Source of the DNA: Micromonospora echinospora
Lineage (GTDB): Bacteria > Actinomycetota > Actinomycetes > Mycobacteriales > Micromonosporaceae
Length of the DNA: 64,000 nt
Direction of reading: 5' to 3'
Assembly (NCBI RefSeq): GCF_014203425.1
Contig: NZ_JACHJC010000001.1
Location: 1,488,001 to 1,552,000, forward strand
The position numbers and the translations under genes were made by a program. Below are positions 17,901-26,878 of this stretch, in pieces (within the stretch, counting starts at the first letter, position 1; every line of letters begins with the position of its first letter). The notes beneath the pieces were generated by a model. It saw only the letters and a program-made list of their open reading frames with translations. It made no database searches and had not been told where the DNA came from.

Positions 17901-18276
17901 CGGCGACGCCGGGCAGCGTGGCGGCCTTGAGCGCCTTGTCGGTGGGGACCTTCGCCAGCACGTACCCGATCTGGTCGTAGCGCTGGCTGACGGTGGCGCC
18001 CAGGCCGGCCAGGCCGTCGACGACCTTCTTGGCCGAGCCCTTCTTCGCCGCGATGATCATCGTGACGGTCGGCGCGTTCTTCGCCTCGGCCTCGTCGAGC
18101 AACTTGGCGTCGTGTGCGCCCAGTGCCTTCGCGGCGGTCGGCTGCGAGGGTTGCGGGGCGGTGGGGGCGGCGCTCGCGGTGCCGGCGCCACCTCCGACGG
18201 TCAGGGCACCGGCCGCGAGGACCGAGGCCAGGAGCGCGGCGGACGGTCGCCGGCTGCGCGTGCGGGGTTTACTCAA
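14983..18276 (-). CDS. Secreted subtilisin-family (S8) serine protease
   Basis: A 1097-residue exported protease. A signal peptide (SAALLASVLAAGALTVGGG then TASA/AP) and an I9-like propeptide lead into the S8 domain with GIMDSGVD (Asp198), STHGTHVAG (His373), ISAGNSGPG (Asn472) and LNGTSMAAP (Ser570). The Asp-His gap of about 175 residues is much larger than in subtilisin and includes an acidic, EF-hand-like stretch (DANQNNDFTDDE, 302-313). The C-terminal about 450 residues are beta-rich, probably two or more Ig/jelly-roll-like domains. TTG at 18276 is chosen because GGAGGAAGAG sits just upstream; longer frames lack a ribosome site. Probably a nutrient or surface protease. Confidence 0.9.
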   Translation of the reverse strand: MSKPRTRSRRPSAALLASVLAAGALTVGGGAGTASAAPTAPQPSQPTAAKALGAHDAKLLDEAEAKNAPTVTMIIAAKKGSAKKVVDGLAGLGATVSQRYDQIGYVLAKVPTDKALKAATLPGVAAVDLDETIKLPDPAPEAAPKGAKTASQAQTLAGPGGDTGAVNPYMPTNETGAEAFKAANPQWDGRGVTIGIMDSGVDLDQPALQTTTTGERKIVDWVTATDPLEDASWRPMLTDVSGPSFTTSLGTWTAPAGNYRFNVFRENITANSDARGDLNRDGDTTDFWGVLYNPANGDVRVDANQNNDFTDDEVMRPYKERFQVGHFGTDNPATAVRDQIPFVVEYRRNVDTAPVGGPGLVDYVNIGIIESTHGTHVAGITAANDMLGNSAFDGAAPGAKLVSARACSWGGGCTAAALTTGMADLVINRKVDVVNMSIGGLPALNDGSNARAVLYNDLINTYGVQLFISAGNSGPGLNTVGDPSVATDVVSVAASVSKDTWLANYGSVVRKDNALFNFSSRGPREDGGFKPNVAAPGSAISTAPTWQPGNPVPEAGYPLPPGYQMLNGTSMAAPQATGAAALLLSAAKATGKGVTPAALRRAVYTSAQPIAGVPTYAQGYGMFNVPGAWSLLAKGVPTRTYTSEAPVCTELSPNLTRYDRASGTFVPNPNVGTGLYNRCAADRGGQKVKESRHYEVKLTRTSGPNKGIKHEVAFRGNDGTYSAPKVVWLPLNTTVTVKVKAKPMTAGAHGAIMTVDDPATDVVDFEVATVVVASNPVSAPAYSFSAEGSVERNNFRSYFVTVPPGAGALQVNLSGIATGSQTRFIAINPYGVPVESTASTACYTNFSDAAVCKPQERDYQNPIPGVWEIEVEARRTSPALDNLFRLQARVQGVKVEPAVVQLPSVTAGTPAPVSWKLTNTFGPVQVTGVGGPLASVRAERPSITEGASQEYLVEVPAGATSFTARIGNPSDLSADLDLTVFLGATRVGQSADGDSEEAVTLTNPAPGTYRVVVDGYSMSDPSTAYDYRDSFASPALGSLSAPSTPLSLANGATATLTGSVTALSSPTAGRELYGDMAVTTTEGAVVGRGSVEVLAVN

Positions 18277-18424
18277 CGTTCTCTTCCTCCAGAGAACAGG
18301 GCCCTCGAGGGGCAGGGCACGTGTGACGGTGATCCTGCGTGTCGGGACGACACGTGTCACTACCCGGCCTGGGTTTGTGATCAGTCCGTGACACAGATCG
18401 GTCTACGTCATCACGTGCGACGTG

Positions 18425-19603
18425 TTAAGCGTCGACGTCCGTCGACCTCTCGGCCGATGTGGACGGCGCGCCCAGCAGCTCCGGCGCCTGCGGTTGCCTC
18501 GGCGCCAGCTCGACCTGCGCCGGTGCGGCCAGCTCGTCGCCGGAGACGCCCAGCTCGGCCAGCTTGCGCGCGCTCACCAGCACCCGCGCCTCCAGCGAAC
18601 CCACCGCCCGGTTGTACGCCGTCACCGCCCCGCTCAGCGAGCTGCCCAGCTTGCCGACGTGATCGCCCAGCGTGGACAGCCGCCCGTACAGCTCACGGGC
18701 CAGCGAGTGGACGGTGGCCGCGTTGCGCGCCAGCGCCTCCTGCCGCCACGAGTAGGCCACAGTGCGCAGCAGCGCCACCAGCGTCGCCGGGGTGGCCAGC
18801 ACCACGTTGCGGGCGAACGCGTGCTCCAGCAGCGTCGGGTCGCGTTGCAGGGCCACGTCGAGGAACGGGTCGGCCGGCACGAACAGCACCACGAAATCCG
18901 GCGTCTGGTCGAACGCCGACCAGTAGGACTTGGCGGCCAGGCCGTCCACGTGCGCGCGCAGGTGCCGGGCGTGCGCGTCGAGGTGGGTGTCGCGCCCGCG
19001 CTCGTCGCGCGCCTCCATCGCGGTCAGGTACGCGTCGAAGGGCGCCTTCGCGTCCACCACCACCGTGCGTCCGCCGTGCAGCCGTACCACCAGGTCGGGG
19101 CGTACCCCCTGGTGGTCGGTCGCGGCGGTGACCTGCTCGCTGAAGTCGCAGTGCTCCAGCATGCCGGCGGCCTCGACGATGCGGCGGAGCTGGTGCTCGC
19201 CCCAGCGGCCGCGCACCTGCGGCGCGCGCAGCGCGGCGACCAGCTGCTTGGTCTCGGTGCGCAGCTCACCCGACACGGCGCTCATCGACCGCACCTGCTC
19301 GCGCAGCTCGGCGTACGCGTCGACCCGGTCCCGCTCCAGCTCGGCGACCCGCTGCTCGTAGCGGCGCAGCGTGTCGTGCAGCGGCGCCACCGCGCGGGCC
19401 ACCGCCTCCTGGGACTGCGCTGTCGCCTCGTAGCTCAGCGCCCGCATGGACTGCTCCAGCCGGCCCTCGCCGGCCTGGGTGGCGGCAAGCGTCGCCTCCA
19501 GGCGGGCGATGTCCGCCGCCGAGCGAGCCCGGGCGGCCAGCCAGCCCACCGCGCCGCCCGCGGCGAGGCAGAGCAGCACCACGGCCAGCGTCGCAAAGCT
19601 CAT
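18425..19603 (-). CDS. rmuC: DNA recombination protein RmuC
   Basis: A 392-residue RmuC-family protein. It has an N-terminal transmembrane helix (ATLAVVLLCLAAGGAVGWLA), a long coiled coil (about residues 35-110), and the conserved nuclease-like domain: VRGRWGEHQLRRIVEAAGM, VRPDLVVRLHGGRTVVVDAK with Asp and Lys of a PD-(D/E)xK-like core, and FVPADPFLDVAL. RmuC limits certain rearrangements at inverted repeats; biochemistry is not well defined. ATG at 19603 is chosen because the helix starts there; the ribosome site is poor. Divergent from the gene at 19658. Confidence 0.92.
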   Translation of the reverse strand: MSFATLAVVLLCLAAGGAVGWLAARARSAADIARLEATLAATQAGEGRLEQSMRALSYEATAQSQEAVARAVAPLHDTLRRYEQRVAELERDRVDAYAELREQVRSMSAVSGELRTETKQLVAALRAPQVRGRWGEHQLRRIVEAAGMLEHCDFSEQVTAATDHQGVRPDLVVRLHGGRTVVVDAKAPFDAYLTAMEARDERGRDTHLDAHARHLRAHVDGLAAKSYWSAFDQTPDFVVLFVPADPFLDVALQRDPTLLEHAFARNVVLATPATLVALLRTVAYSWRQEALARNAATVHSLARELYGRLSTLGDHVGKLGSSLSGAVTAYNRAVGSLEARVLVSARKLAELGVSGDELAAPAQVELAPRQPQAPELLGAPSTSAERSTDVDA

Positions 19604-19657
19604 GGCCAAGAGCTTGCCAAACGGGTACGACGAGCGCCCGGTGGGTACCTTCGAGTC

Positions 19658-20464
19658 ATGGAGTTCGCGTTGTGGCTGTTCCTGATCGTGCTGCTCGGAG
19701 GTGCACTCGTGCTCTGGCGACGGGGGAGTAGATCGCGCCGGTCGAACGAGCTGGCCGACGCCCGCGCCGAGGCGCAGCGGTGGTACGAGCGGCTCGGCGG
19801 CCAGCTGATGAACCTGCACGGCGACGCCCCGGCGGTACGGCAGGCGCTCGCCGACGCCGGTGAGCGGTACAACGCGGCCGGTTCGCAGCTGGAGCAGGCG
19901 AGCACGCCGCGCCAGTTCGGGCTGGCCCGGGAGACCGCGCTGGAAGGGCTGGCGTACATCCGGGCGGCCCGGACCGCGATGGGCATCGACCCGGGCCCGG
20001 AGCTGCCGCCGCTCGCAGCCGCCCAGGGCGCCGGCGCGCTCACCAAGGAGCGCCAGGTCGACGTGCAGGGGCAGACGTTCCGGGCCGGCCCGCAGCCGGG
20101 GAACGCGACGCCCTACTACTACCCGGGTGGCCGGTACCAGGGCCGGCCGGTGCCGGCCGGCTGGTACTCCACACCGTGGTGGAAGACCGCGCTCGGCGCC
20201 GGCGTCGGTGTGGTCGGCGGTCTCCTGATCGCCGACGCGCTGTTCTCGCCCGCGTTCGCCGACCCCGGGTACGGCTACGACGCCGGCTACCAGGAGGGCT
20301 TCGGCGACGGCCAGGACTTCGGCGACCAGGGCGGCGACATGGGCGGTGGCGACATGGGCGGCGGTGGCGACTACGCCGGAGGCGACTTCGGCGGCGGCGG
20401 GGACTTCGGCGGCGGCGACTTCGGTGGCTTCGGCGGCGGAGACTTCGGCGGCGGCGACTTCTAG
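19658..20464 (+). CDS. Membrane protein with Gly/Asp-rich tail, unknown function
   Basis: A 268-residue protein with an N-terminal transmembrane helix (EFALWLFLIVLLGGALVLW), a soluble helical region (ELADARAEAQRWYERLGGQL, QALADAGERYNAAGSQLEQA), a Tyr/Pro/Gly linker (PYYYPGGRYQGRPVPAGWY), a second hydrophobic segment (TALGAGVGVVGGLLIADALF) and a tail of about 60 residues made of Gly-Gly-Asp-Phe-like repeats. Similar Gly-rich tails occur in proteins of the TPM/DUF-type membrane families, but I cannot assign this one. ATG at 19658 follows TACCTT by 6 nt, a leaderless geometry. Confidence 0.75.
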   Translation: MEFALWLFLIVLLGGALVLWRRGSRSRRSNELADARAEAQRWYERLGGQLMNLHGDAPAVRQALADAGERYNAAGSQLEQASTPRQFGLARETALEGLAYIRAARTAMGIDPGPELPPLAAAQGAGALTKERQVDVQGQTFRAGPQPGNATPYYYPGGRYQGRPVPAGWYSTPWWKTALGAGVGVVGGLLIADALFSPAFADPGYGYDAGYQEGFGDGQDFGDQGGDMGGGDMGGGGDYAGGDFGGGGDFGGGDFGGFGGGDFGGGDF

Positions 20465-20519
20465 CCGGCGCCGCCGCGTCGGACGCCGCCGCTGGCAGCG
20501 CGCTCGGCGCACGCGTTAA

Positions 20520-20563
20520 GAAGGGCCCCCTCTTATGCACGAGGCGTTAAGAGGGGGCCCTTC
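20520..20563. terminator. GGGCCC-type hairpin, 16-bp stem, repeat family member
   Basis: GAAGGGCCCCCTCTTA (20520-20535) pairs perfectly with TAAGAGGGGGCCCTTC (20548-20563) across 12 nt. It lies between convergent genes (19658 gene and ppc), so it is a likely bidirectional terminator. The right side (20544-20572) is nearly the same as 60952-60980, showing this is a dispersed family. Confidence 0.8.
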
Positions 20564-20571
20564 CTTACACC

Positions 20572-23358
<2,787 letters not shown>

Positions 23359-23481
23359 GGTTGCGCTCCTTACGCGAGGACGAAGGACAGCGCTGTCCGA
23401 CTCCCCTGGATCGTATCCGCGTACCCCCCGGGGACAGGAGGGGGACGGCGTGATGATCTGCACTCTGGGACGGCCCGCCGG

Positions 23482-24510
23482 TCAGCCCCGGTCGGCGGCG
23501 TGCCGACCCGGCACGGGGCGTCGTCGGGCGCGGAACATGGTCGCGGTGAGCAGCCCGGCCAAACCGGCGACCACCCAGATCAGCAGGCCGGTCAGCGCCC
23601 ATCCGCCGCCGCGCCAGTCGAAGTAGACAGCCGATTTGAACAGGTCGGTGGCGAGGCCGGGCACGTTCCAGCGGTGCATGCCGCGCAGGAACGGCGGCAG
23701 GAACTCGGGCGCGTAGATGCCGCCGGAGCCGGGGTTGCCGAGCACCACGAGGAGCAGGATCACGATGCCGGTGCCGAGCAGCCCGAGCCAGCCCTGCACG
23801 GCGGCGGCGACCATCCCGGCCGCGAACGCGGCGAGCGCGCCGACCGCCGCCACCGCCGCCACCCGGTGCTCGAACACGCCGAGCACCGGCCCGACCAGGA
23901 TCGCCCCGATGACGCCGAGCAGGATCGCGTGCACCGCGAGCGTGGCGATCCGCAGCCCGGCCCGGCGCAGGCTGCGAGGGCTGGTGCCGAGCGAGATGCC
24001 GAGCGCCGTGGACGCCAGGTAGCCGCCGAGCACCACGCCGACGGCCAGGTAGAACGGGACCAGGCCGCGCGGGTCGTCGGCGGAGACCGGCACGTCGTCG
24101 GTGATCTCCAGCGGCACCCCGGCCTGCCGGGCCGCCTCGGTGAACACGTCGGTGACGAGTTCGGTGGCGGCGGGCGCGCCGGCGCTGGCGGTGGCGAGCG
24201 TCAGGCCACCGTCGGGGGCGGAGCTGAGCACCGCGTACACCGACCTGTCGTTGAGCCCGTCGGAGGCGGCGCCGCGGCTGTCGTACCCGACGGGTTTGAT
24301 CGTGTCGGTGCGGGCGCGGACGGCGGACATCACGGCCTGGGCCTGCTGGTCGTTGGTGACGACGGCGACCGGCACGTCGCGCGGGTCGGGCTTGTGCAGC
24401 GCGCCGACGTAGGCGGCGATGAACGCGCTCGCCAGCGCCAGGGTGCCGAGGATCAGCGCCGCCGTGCGCGGCAGCCAGTCCCGGGTACGCAGCTCCGGCT
24501 CGTCGTCCAC
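23482..24510 (-). CDS. YhgE/Pip-like (DUF3533-type) ABC-2 membrane protein
   Basis: A 342-residue polytopic membrane protein: one N-terminal helix (TAALILGTLALASAFIAAYVGAL), an extracytoplasmic domain of about 120 residues (DVPVAVVTNDQQAQAVMSAVRA) and about five C-terminal helices (LVPFYLAVGVVLGGYLAS onward). This one-plus-five layout with the soluble VAVVNxD start is typical of YhgE/Pip and DUF3533 proteins, related to ABC-2 permeases; some relatives take part in secretion or phage adsorption, so no precise role is given. GTG at 24510 lies 6 nt after TAGGCT on the minus strand, a leaderless geometry. Divergent from the S66 peptidase gene. Confidence 0.8.
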   Translation of the reverse strand: MDDEPELRTRDWLPRTAALILGTLALASAFIAAYVGALHKPDPRDVPVAVVTNDQQAQAVMSAVRARTDTIKPVGYDSRGAASDGLNDRSVYAVLSSAPDGGLTLATASAGAPAATELVTDVFTEAARQAGVPLEITDDVPVSADDPRGLVPFYLAVGVVLGGYLASTALGISLGTSPRSLRRAGLRIATLAVHAILLGVIGAILVGPVLGVFEHRVAAVAAVGALAAFAAGMVAAAVQGWLGLLGTGIVILLLVVLGNPGSGGIYAPEFLPPFLRGMHRWNVPGLATDLFKSAVYFDWRGGGWALTGLLIWVVAGLAGLLTATMFRARRRPVPGRHAADRG

Positions 24511-24594
24511 GGCCTCAGCCTATTGCGGCCATATGCCCGGCTCGTGGGGTTTCGTCGGGCGAAAACCGCTGGTCCCGGCCGATAGCGTCGGGCC

Positions 24595-25635
24595 ATGCAG
24601 GCACCCATCTATCCCCCCAAACCGAAGCCGGGCGACCGGGTCGCGGTCGTCTCACCCTCCGCCGGCCTGCCGGGTCTCTTCCCCCACGTGTACGAGCTGG
24701 GGCTGCGCCGGCTCCGCGACGAGCTGGGGCTGGAACCGGTGGAGTACCCGACCACCCGCGTCATGGGCGCCGACCCGCGCGACCGGGCACGCGACCTGAT
24801 GGCCGCGTTCACCGACCCGACGATCACCGCCGTGCTGGCCACCGTCGGCGGGGACGACCTGATCACTGTCACCCCGCACCTGAACGACGAGGAGCTGTGG
24901 GCCAACCCGAAGCCCTACTTCGGCTACTCGGACAACACCAACGTGCTCAACCACCTCTACCGGATGGACACCGTCAGCTACCACGGCGGGTCCGTGCTGG
25001 TGCACCTCGGGCGCTCCGGCAAGCCGCACCCGCTCACGCTCGACTCGCTGCGCGCCGCGCTGTTCACCTCCGGCTGGTACGAGCTGACCCCCGCCTCCGA
25101 GTGGGGCGACGAGCCGTGCGACTGGCGCGACCCGGCCACGCTCGCCGAGGAGCCGCCGATGTACCCGTCCGAGGGCTGGCGCTGGCACGGCCCGGCCCGG
25201 GTCGTGCAGGGCCGCACGTGGGGCGGCAACCTGGAGATCGTGCACTGGCTGGCCGCCGCCGACCGGGTGCCGCCGGCCGCCGAGCTGGCCGGCTCGGTGC
25301 TCCTGGTGGAGACCTCGGAGGAGATGCCCCCTGCTCAGGAGGTCTTCCGGATGGTGCGGAACCTGGGCGAGCGCGGGCTGCTCGCCAGCTTCCCGGCGAT
25401 CGTGGTGGGCCGCCCCAAGGCATGGGACTTCGACCGGCCGCACACGGTCGCGCAGCGGCTGGCCTGGGCCGCCGACCAGCGGGCGGCGATCCTGTCGGCG
25501 CTCGCCCTCTACACCGACGACCCGGTGGTGGTCTTCGACGTCGACCTGGGCCACACCGATCCGCAGCTGATCATCCCGTACGGCGGGGAGATCCGGGTCG
25601 ACGCGGTCGAGCGCCGCATCGCCGTGCGCTACTGA
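24595..25635 (+). CDS. S66-family peptidase (LD-carboxypeptidase/MccF-like)
   Basis: A 346-residue serine peptidase-like protein. It has the S66 N-terminal KPGDRVAVVSPSAG, the nucleophile motif YFGYSDNTNVLNHL (Ser112), VLLVETSEEMP (Glu of the triad) and VDLGHTDPQ (His) near the C-terminus. Its sequence around GGNLEIVHWL resembles the MccF branch, which cleaves microcin C-like aminoacyl nucleotides, rather than the classical LdcA branch of murein recycling; the two cannot be separated by eye. ATG at 24595 follows TAGCGT (24583-24588) by 6 nt with no Shine-Dalgarno: leaderless. Divergent from the YhgE/Pip-like gene. Confidence 0.85.
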   Translation: MQAPIYPPKPKPGDRVAVVSPSAGLPGLFPHVYELGLRRLRDELGLEPVEYPTTRVMGADPRDRARDLMAAFTDPTITAVLATVGGDDLITVTPHLNDEELWANPKPYFGYSDNTNVLNHLYRMDTVSYHGGSVLVHLGRSGKPHPLTLDSLRAALFTSGWYELTPASEWGDEPCDWRDPATLAEEPPMYPSEGWRWHGPARVVQGRTWGGNLEIVHWLAAADRVPPAAELAGSVLLVETSEEMPPAQEVFRMVRNLGERGLLASFPAIVVGRPKAWDFDRPHTVAQRLAWAADQRAAILSALALYTDDPVVVFDVDLGHTDPQLIIPYGGEIRVDAVERRIAVRY

Positions 25636-25655
25636 GCCCGCCGCTCGCCGGCTCG

Positions 25656-25706
25656 GTGGAACGGCATGGGTGTCTACGTCCCTGTTTGACACCCATGCCG
25701 TTCCAC
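25656..25706. repeat. Intergenic inverted repeat A, 19-bp arms
   Basis: GTGGAACGGCATGGGTGTC (25656-25674) and its perfect complement (25688-25706) flank a 13-nt loop. It lies between convergent genes, 20 bp after the S66 peptidase stop. It may terminate transcription, but length, symmetry and lower GC match the other long-armed repeats in this window. Confidence 0.85.
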
Positions 25707-25816
25707 TCGCTGCTGGCAGCGGTCGGGTGGGCGGAGAGATCTACTGCGCCTCGGCGAGGCGAGGTGGGGTGGGGTGGGGTATCGGAGAGCGGTGGGCCCC
25801 GCCATCTCGGCAAGGA

Positions 25817-26722
25817 TCACACGACGGCGAAGGCGCGGACCGGGAACGTGCCCATGCCGGCCACCCGCGGCGGGGCGGCGGTGAACCGGAAGCCGGTCGG
25901 CGGCAGCGCGTCCAGGCCGGTCAGGTGCTCCACGATCGGCACCCCGGCGGCCAGCAGACCCGTGTGCGCCGGGCGCCGGCCCGCTGCCGCCGGAGTCATG
26001 TCGTCGATGTTGATCGAGTCGATGCCGACGAGCGCCGCGCCCGCCTCGGCCAGCCACTGCGCGCCGTCACCGGTCAGGTAGGGCGCTTCCGGTCCGGCGT
26101 ACCCGTCGGTGCCGAAGTGCGCGTCCCAGCCGGTGTGCAGCAGCACCGCGCACCCGGCCACGTCGTACGGGGCGAGCAGCAGCCGGTCCACCGCCCGCGT
26201 ACCGGCCGGCACCCGTACCACCAGGCCGGGCAGGTCGGCGAGGCGGTCCAGCGGTACCCCGGTCAGGTCCGGCCCGTCGGCGAAGCGGTGCGACGGCGTG
26301 TCCACGTACGTGCCGGTGTTGGCGATCATGTCGATCCGCCCGACCTGGAACTCGACGCCCGGTGCGTACCGGCCCCGGGACGCCTCCCGGGTCAGCCACT
26401 CGCTGATCGCCGGGCCGGGCCAGCCGGGCAGCGTGACCATGCCGTCGGTGACCACGTGGCTCAACTCGACCAGCCGCCGCCCGCCGCCGGTGGCCGGTGC
26501 GGTCACCCCGCGCCCGCCCTTGTGCGGCTCCTCGACGACGGTCCGGTTGGTGATCCGTACCTCGCCGACCATGAGCAGCCCGAGGTGCCGGACCAGCAGC
26601 GCTGCCACCTCGTCGTCTGTGACATCCGGGTGCGGCACGTCCAGCCGGAACCCGTCCGTGCGCAGGCCACCACCGTTTGCGAAGTCCACCTCGGCGTCGA
26701 AGACCGCCCGATATTCGACCAT
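25817..26722 (-). CDS. Cyclase/kynurenine formamidase-family hydrolase with extra N-terminal domain
   Basis: A 301-residue protein. Residues about 83-301 are a cyclase-family metal hydrolase: VELSHVVTDGMVTLPGWPG and the metal-binding TGTYVDTPSHRFADG (from HxGTHxDxPxH), DVAGCAVLLHTGWDAHFGT, and GIDSINIDD. Members include arylformamidases and isatin hydrolases; the substrate is unknown. The first about 75 residues (MVEYRAVFDAEVDFANGGGL, DDEVAALLVRHLGLLMVGEV) form a distinct compact domain not part of the cyclase fold, so this looks like a fusion. The first His of the motif is replaced by Asn-Thr (ANTGTYVD), which deserves checking. ATG at 26722. Confidence 0.82.
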   Translation of the reverse strand: MVEYRAVFDAEVDFANGGGLRTDGFRLDVPHPDVTDDEVAALLVRHLGLLMVGEVRITNRTVVEEPHKGGRGVTAPATGGGRRLVELSHVVTDGMVTLPGWPGPAISEWLTREASRGRYAPGVEFQVGRIDMIANTGTYVDTPSHRFADGPDLTGVPLDRLADLPGLVVRVPAGTRAVDRLLLAPYDVAGCAVLLHTGWDAHFGTDGYAGPEAPYLTGDGAQWLAEAGAALVGIDSINIDDMTPAAAGRRPAHTGLLAAGVPIVEHLTGLDALPPTGFRFTAAPPRVAGMGTFPVRAFAVV

Positions 26723-26800
26723 CCGCCCACCGCATCACGTGCCGTGGCGCAGCGTCAAGATCCGCAAGCTGGGCGGGCCCGGATTGTCGGGAGGGGGGGT

Positions 26801-26806
26801 TAGGCT
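26801..26806 (+). promoter_or_regulatory. -10 box TAGGCT for the mfd transcript
   Basis: TAGGCT lies 6 nt before the GTG at 26813, predicting transcription start at or next to that GTG. This makes the 19-codon uORF leaderless and gives mfd a leader of about 66 nt. Confidence 0.5.
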
Positions 26807-26812
26807 CGGACG

Positions 26813-26872
26813 GTGCACCCCCCGTCCGGCTGGACGCGGGGTCGTCGTCGTGTGCCGATCCGCTGGAAGTGA
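26813..26872 (+). CDS. Leaderless 19-codon uORF upstream of mfd
   Basis: GTG at 26813 opens a 19-codon frame (MHPPSGWTRGRRRVPIRWK) that stops at 26870-26872, six bases before the mfd ATG. The TAGGCT box places the start at the mRNA 5' end. The mfd Shine-Dalgarno (GGAAG, 26865-26869) is inside the last uORF codons, so ribosomes finishing the uORF would be delivered to the mfd start. Four of five consecutive codons 10-14 are for Arg or Gly-Arg, mostly CGT. Whether the peptide matters is unknown. Confidence 0.4.
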   Translation: MHPPSGWTRGRRRVPIRWK

Positions 26873-26878
26873 TCACTG

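Noticed and set aside
25761..25780. G-quadruplex from three GGGG runs and a GG run
   Set aside because: Possible in principle, but only three full tracts and no link to a promoter or start codon; left as a curiosity.
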